From CAYQTE01 sp964420285 (GTDB lineage Bacteria > Planctomycetota > Phycisphaerae > Tepidisphaerales > Tepidisphaeraceae): a stretch of 7,699 nt of DNA. The notes under the pieces are model-generated. The model ran no database searches. It was given only the letters and a program-made list of their open reading frames with translations, and was not told the DNA's origin. The position numbers and the translations under genes are program-made. Position 1 is the stretch's first letter; every line of letters starts with the position of its first letter. This document shows, piece after piece, positions 5,863 through 7,699 of the stretch. The stretch is from positions 1 to 7,699 of the forward strand of contig CAYQTE010000130.1 in the NCBI GenBank assembly GCA_964420285.1, in the 5' to 3' direction.

Positions 5863-7187
5863 CAAAGTTCCTTCCCGTGCGGGGTGATGAATCGGCCGCC
5901 GCGCGCACGGAACGCGGATTCGCGATTGAGGATTTCCTGAGCGTGATTCCAGGCCAGCAGAAGCAGCACGTCCGGCCGGCGAGATTCCAGCGCCGATGGC
6001 GGAAGAATCGGCTGGCGCGTGCCGGGGATGCACCAGCCTTGCTTGGCGGGCGTCGAGTCGATCACGGCCGGCAGCAGATCGGTCCCGATGCCGCAATAGT
6101 TGAGCACGACGGCGGCCTTGGCCGGTGCGCCATAGCCCAGAACGCTGCGGCCTTGCTGTCGGAGATCGGCCAGCGTTTTGCGCAGCCATTCGCGGCGGGA
6201 TTGAACGGTTGCCACGAAGCCGTCGAAGGCGCTGCGTTTGTGCAGTCCGGCGTCATTTTCGCGCTGGACCCACGCGGCCGCATCGTCGGCAGCGCCGCTC
6301 CCGCGCACGGCCGTCACGCGGATCGTCCCGCCGTGAACAGGGAAATTCTGCACGCGCTCCAATCGCAGGCCGTGCCGCGAGAGCAACGTGAGAATCGGCC
6401 GGATCGCGAAATAGGAGAGATGCTCGTGGTAGACGGTGTCATATTCGCAGCGATCCAGCAGATCGCGCAGGTAGGGCACCTCGAAGACCAGCGCGCCGTT
6501 ATCCGCCAAGAGCGCGGCGATGCCGGCGAACGTGTCGTCCAGATCGTCGATATGGCCCAGCACGTTGCAGGCGACGATGAGATGTGCCGGCCCGGCCACG
6601 CGGCGAACTTCGCGGGCCAGCGGCTCGGTGAAAAACTCGGAAACCGTCGGCACTCCGCGCGACGCCGACATGACCGCGATATTGCGGGCCGGATCGACGC
6701 CCAGCACGCGCACGTCGCGCCGCCGGATTGATGATAGCGCCGTCCCGTCATTGCTCCCGATCTCGACGACCAGCCCGCCCGGCGGGACATACCGATCGGC
6801 CGCGTCGTTCATCAGGCTGCCGAAGTGCTCCACCATCACCCGGCTGGTGGAGGTGAAGAAGAGATACGACCGAAACAGCAACTCCGGCGGGACGACATGG
6901 CCAAGCTGCACCAGGCCGCACGACTGACACAATTTCAATTCCAGCGGGAATCGCGGCTCGGCCTGTTGTAACTCAGTGGGTCGCAAAAGTGCATTGGCCG
7001 GCGGCATCAATCCTAACGAAAGAATCTCCACCAGCCCATCGGCATGGCAGACGCGGCAGCGCACCCGCTCCCACGCCCGCGGATCCTGCCCCGCGGATTG
7101 TGCGGCCAGATTGGCATAATCCCCGCGCACGCGCTCGGCCAGCGCCTGCTCGGGTAAGGTCACGGCGGCGGATGTAGGTTCGGGCAT
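5862..7187 (-). CDS. Three-domain SAM-dependent sugar C-methyltransferase (TylC3/TcaB9 type)
   Basis: The product is 441 aa. Family members add a methyl group to carbon 3 of NDP-4-keto-6-deoxysugars to make branched sugars. Domains in order: an N-terminal zinc-binding domain with C44/C47 (CRVC) and C87/C90 (CQSC); a Rossmann methyltransferase domain with the SAM motif VEIGSNDG (141-148) and a later acidic residue in LGVDP; the catalytic-region motif YHEH (253-256), equivalent to the Tyr/Glu/His set described for TcaB9; and a C-terminal Rossmann-like domain with GYGAPAKA (351-358) and DSTPAKQGWCIPGT (377-390). All key residues are present. The ATG at 7187 has only a weak ribosome site and leaves 43 residues before the first Cys, more than usual. 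A GTG just before CRVC (residue 42) is possible but less likely. The ATG at 7310 would be translated through a tandem repeat and is rejected. Co-transcription with the epimerase fits a branched deoxysugar pathway. The exact sugar is unknown. Confidence 0.92.
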   Translation of the reverse strand: MPEPTSAAVTLPEQALAERVRGDYANLAAQSAGQDPRAWERVRCRVCHADGLVEILSLGLMPPANALLRPTELQQAEPRFPLELKLCQSCGLVQLGHVVPPELLFRSYLFFTSTSRVMVEHFGSLMNDAADRYVPPGGLVVEIGSNDGTALSSIRRRDVRVLGVDPARNIAVMSASRGVPTVSEFFTEPLAREVRRVAGPAHLIVACNVLGHIDDLDDTFAGIAALLADNGALVFEVPYLRDLLDRCEYDTVYHEHLSYFAIRPILTLLSRHGLRLERVQNFPVHGGTIRVTAVRGSGAADDAAAWVQRENDAGLHKRSAFDGFVATVQSRREWLRKTLADLRQQGRSVLGYGAPAKAAVVLNYCGIGTDLLPAVIDSTPAKQGWCIPGTRQPILPPSALESRRPDVLLLLAWNHAQEILNRESAFRARGGRFITPHGKEL

Positions 7188-7268
7188 AGGTGCCGCTATC
7201 GTCGGCAAGGTTCCGATGGCTTGCAAGGTCCGGCGGGGAAGAATATTCGGACGGCAGCGGCGAGGCTG

Positions 7269-7300
7269 GGTGACAAGGTGACTTGGTGACAAGGTGACAC
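7269..7300. repeat. Four tandem copies of an 8-bp GGTGACNN unit
   Basis: The units are GGTGACAA, GGTGACTT, GGTGACAA and GGTGACAC, directly adjacent and with no slippage. They lie 82 bp upstream of the methyltransferase ATG. From memory, similar GGTGACAA runs are scattered between genes in some planctomycete genomes; I cannot check this here. Confidence 0.9.
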
Positions 7301-7377
7301 GGCCGGGCATTTATCCCGCTGCAAATCCCCGCCTCCTGCCCGATTCCCCAAACATGCGTCGCGGGCAAAAGAATCCG

Positions 7378-7406
7378 TTGGTTTTGGCGGTGGCCGGGGA
7401 TACAAT
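7378..7406 (+). promoter_or_regulatory. Candidate promoter of acyP
   Basis: TTGGTT (7378-7383) and TACAAT (7401-7406) are separated by 17 nt. The -10 box matches five of six consensus positions and the -35 box the strong TTG core. A start near 7413 would give a leader of about 50 nt. Confidence 0.45.
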
Positions 7407-7463
7407 GTCCAAGTCCGGCGGATTGGAGACCGGCACGACGGGACTGCAGTTTGGGAACCGCTC

Positions 7464-7699
7464 ATGCAGCGACGAACCGTTTATTACAGCGGCAATGTCC
7501 AGGGGGTCGGGTTTCGCTACACGGTCAAGAATCTCTCCATCCAATACGATGTCAACGGCTACGTGCGGAACCTGCCCGACGGCCGGGTCGAAGTCGTCAT
7601 GGAAGGGCCGGTGTGCGAAATCGAGAAGCTCGCCTCCGACGTGCAGAGGAAGATGCACCCGTTCATCAGGCAGGTCCACACCGCCGATATGCCCGCCAC
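7464..7699 (+). CDS. acyP: Acylphosphatase, 3' end outside window
   Basis: This is a small cytoplasmic enzyme that hydrolyses acyl phosphates such as acetyl- or carbamoyl-phosphate. 78 complete codons are visible, out of the 90-98 usual for the family. The phosphate-binding loop GNVQGVGFR (10-18) supplies the catalytic R18. GYVRNLPDGRVE (32-43) supplies N36, which orients the water. These are the two signature patterns of the family in the normal order and spacing. The ATG at 7464 is preceded by GGGAA about 6 nt upstream, a modest ribosome site. It is transcribed away from the methyltransferase operon, and nothing in the window links its job to those genes. No truncation or odd residue is visible in the part present. 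Confidence 0.95.
   Translation, partial: MQRRTVYYSGNVQGVGFRYTVKNLSIQYDVNGYVRNLPDGRVEVVMEGPVCEIEKLASDVQRKMHPFIRQVHTADMPA

Larger units (their letters stand above)
7188..7463. other. Divergent intergenic region between the methyltransferase operon and acyP
   Basis: These 276 nt must hold the control elements of both transcripts. They contain a 32-bp tandem repeat (7269-7300), two GCAAGGT copies 18 bp apart near the methyltransferase start (7205-7211 and 7223-7229), and a promoter candidate for acyP (7378-7406). On the minus strand no pair of boxes with good spacing stands out. No RNA gene or convincing small protein is seen. Confidence 0.7.

Noticed and set aside
5826..6731. Plus-strand open frame (301 codons) antisense to the methyltransferase
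   Set aside because: The methyltransferase has complete motifs, and this frame has none.
7198..7226. Minus-strand promoter TTGCAA-17 nt-GACGAT for the methyltransferase operon
   Set aside because: The -10 box matches only three of six consensus positions, and transcription would begin nearly at the ATG. Other pairs in the region have spacers of 22 nt or more.
7269..7300. CRISPR array
   Set aside because: The units are 8 bp with no spacers, so this is a simple tandem repeat.
7188..7310. N-terminal extension of the methyltransferase to the ATG at 7310
   Set aside because: The added residues are the translation of the octamer repeat and intergenic DNA and have no match to the family.

Overview
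The window is about 63% GC by eye and is almost fully coding. Six genes lie on the minus strand and one partial gene on the plus strand. Purine-rich Shine-Dalgarno sites at standard spacing, a lipoprotein signal peptide, and very short gaps between genes show a bacterium or similar prokaryote. A complete DNA topoisomerase VI B gene followed by an A gene is the archaeal arrangement and is patchy in bacteria. Together with a high-GC genome, a membrane-anchored WD-type propeller, and 8-bp GGTGACAA-type tandem repeats, it suggests a planctomycete-like or related environmental bacterium. The lineage is my inference and cannot be proved from this window.

Layout, right to left, in the direction of minus-strand transcription. 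From a divergent intergenic region (7188-7463), an acylphosphatase gene runs right and off the window (7464-7699). Four tightly spaced genes run left: a three-domain sugar C-methyltransferase (5862-7187), an RmlC-type sugar 3,5-epimerase (5321-5851), a two-membrane-segment beta-propeller protein (3749-5305) and an orphan lipoprotein (3064-3723). The gaps are 10, 15 and 25 nt, so they probably form one transcript. A 122-nt intergenic region follows, with a good promoter candidate and repeat or operator-like sequence. After it come topoisomerase VI subunit B (836-2941) and subunit A (1-821, cut by the window edge), 14 nt apart.

How they may work together. The methyltransferase and epimerase are the tailoring pair expected for a branched deoxysugar in a surface polysaccharide or glycoconjugate. 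The propeller and the lipoprotein probably act at or outside the cytoplasmic membrane, and no function is recognised for either. Topoisomerase VI (A2B2) is an ATP-dependent type IIB enzyme that relaxes and decatenates DNA. Every catalytic motif that falls inside the window is present.

The most notable signal is in the topoisomerase VI B subunit. It carries long, apparently disordered N- and C-terminal tails. Each holds a short motif resembling the bacterial beta sliding-clamp binding consensus: QLDLL near the N terminus and QPGLF near the C terminus. This suggests, as an untested hypothesis, that this archaeal-type topoisomerase is tied to the bacterial replication machinery.
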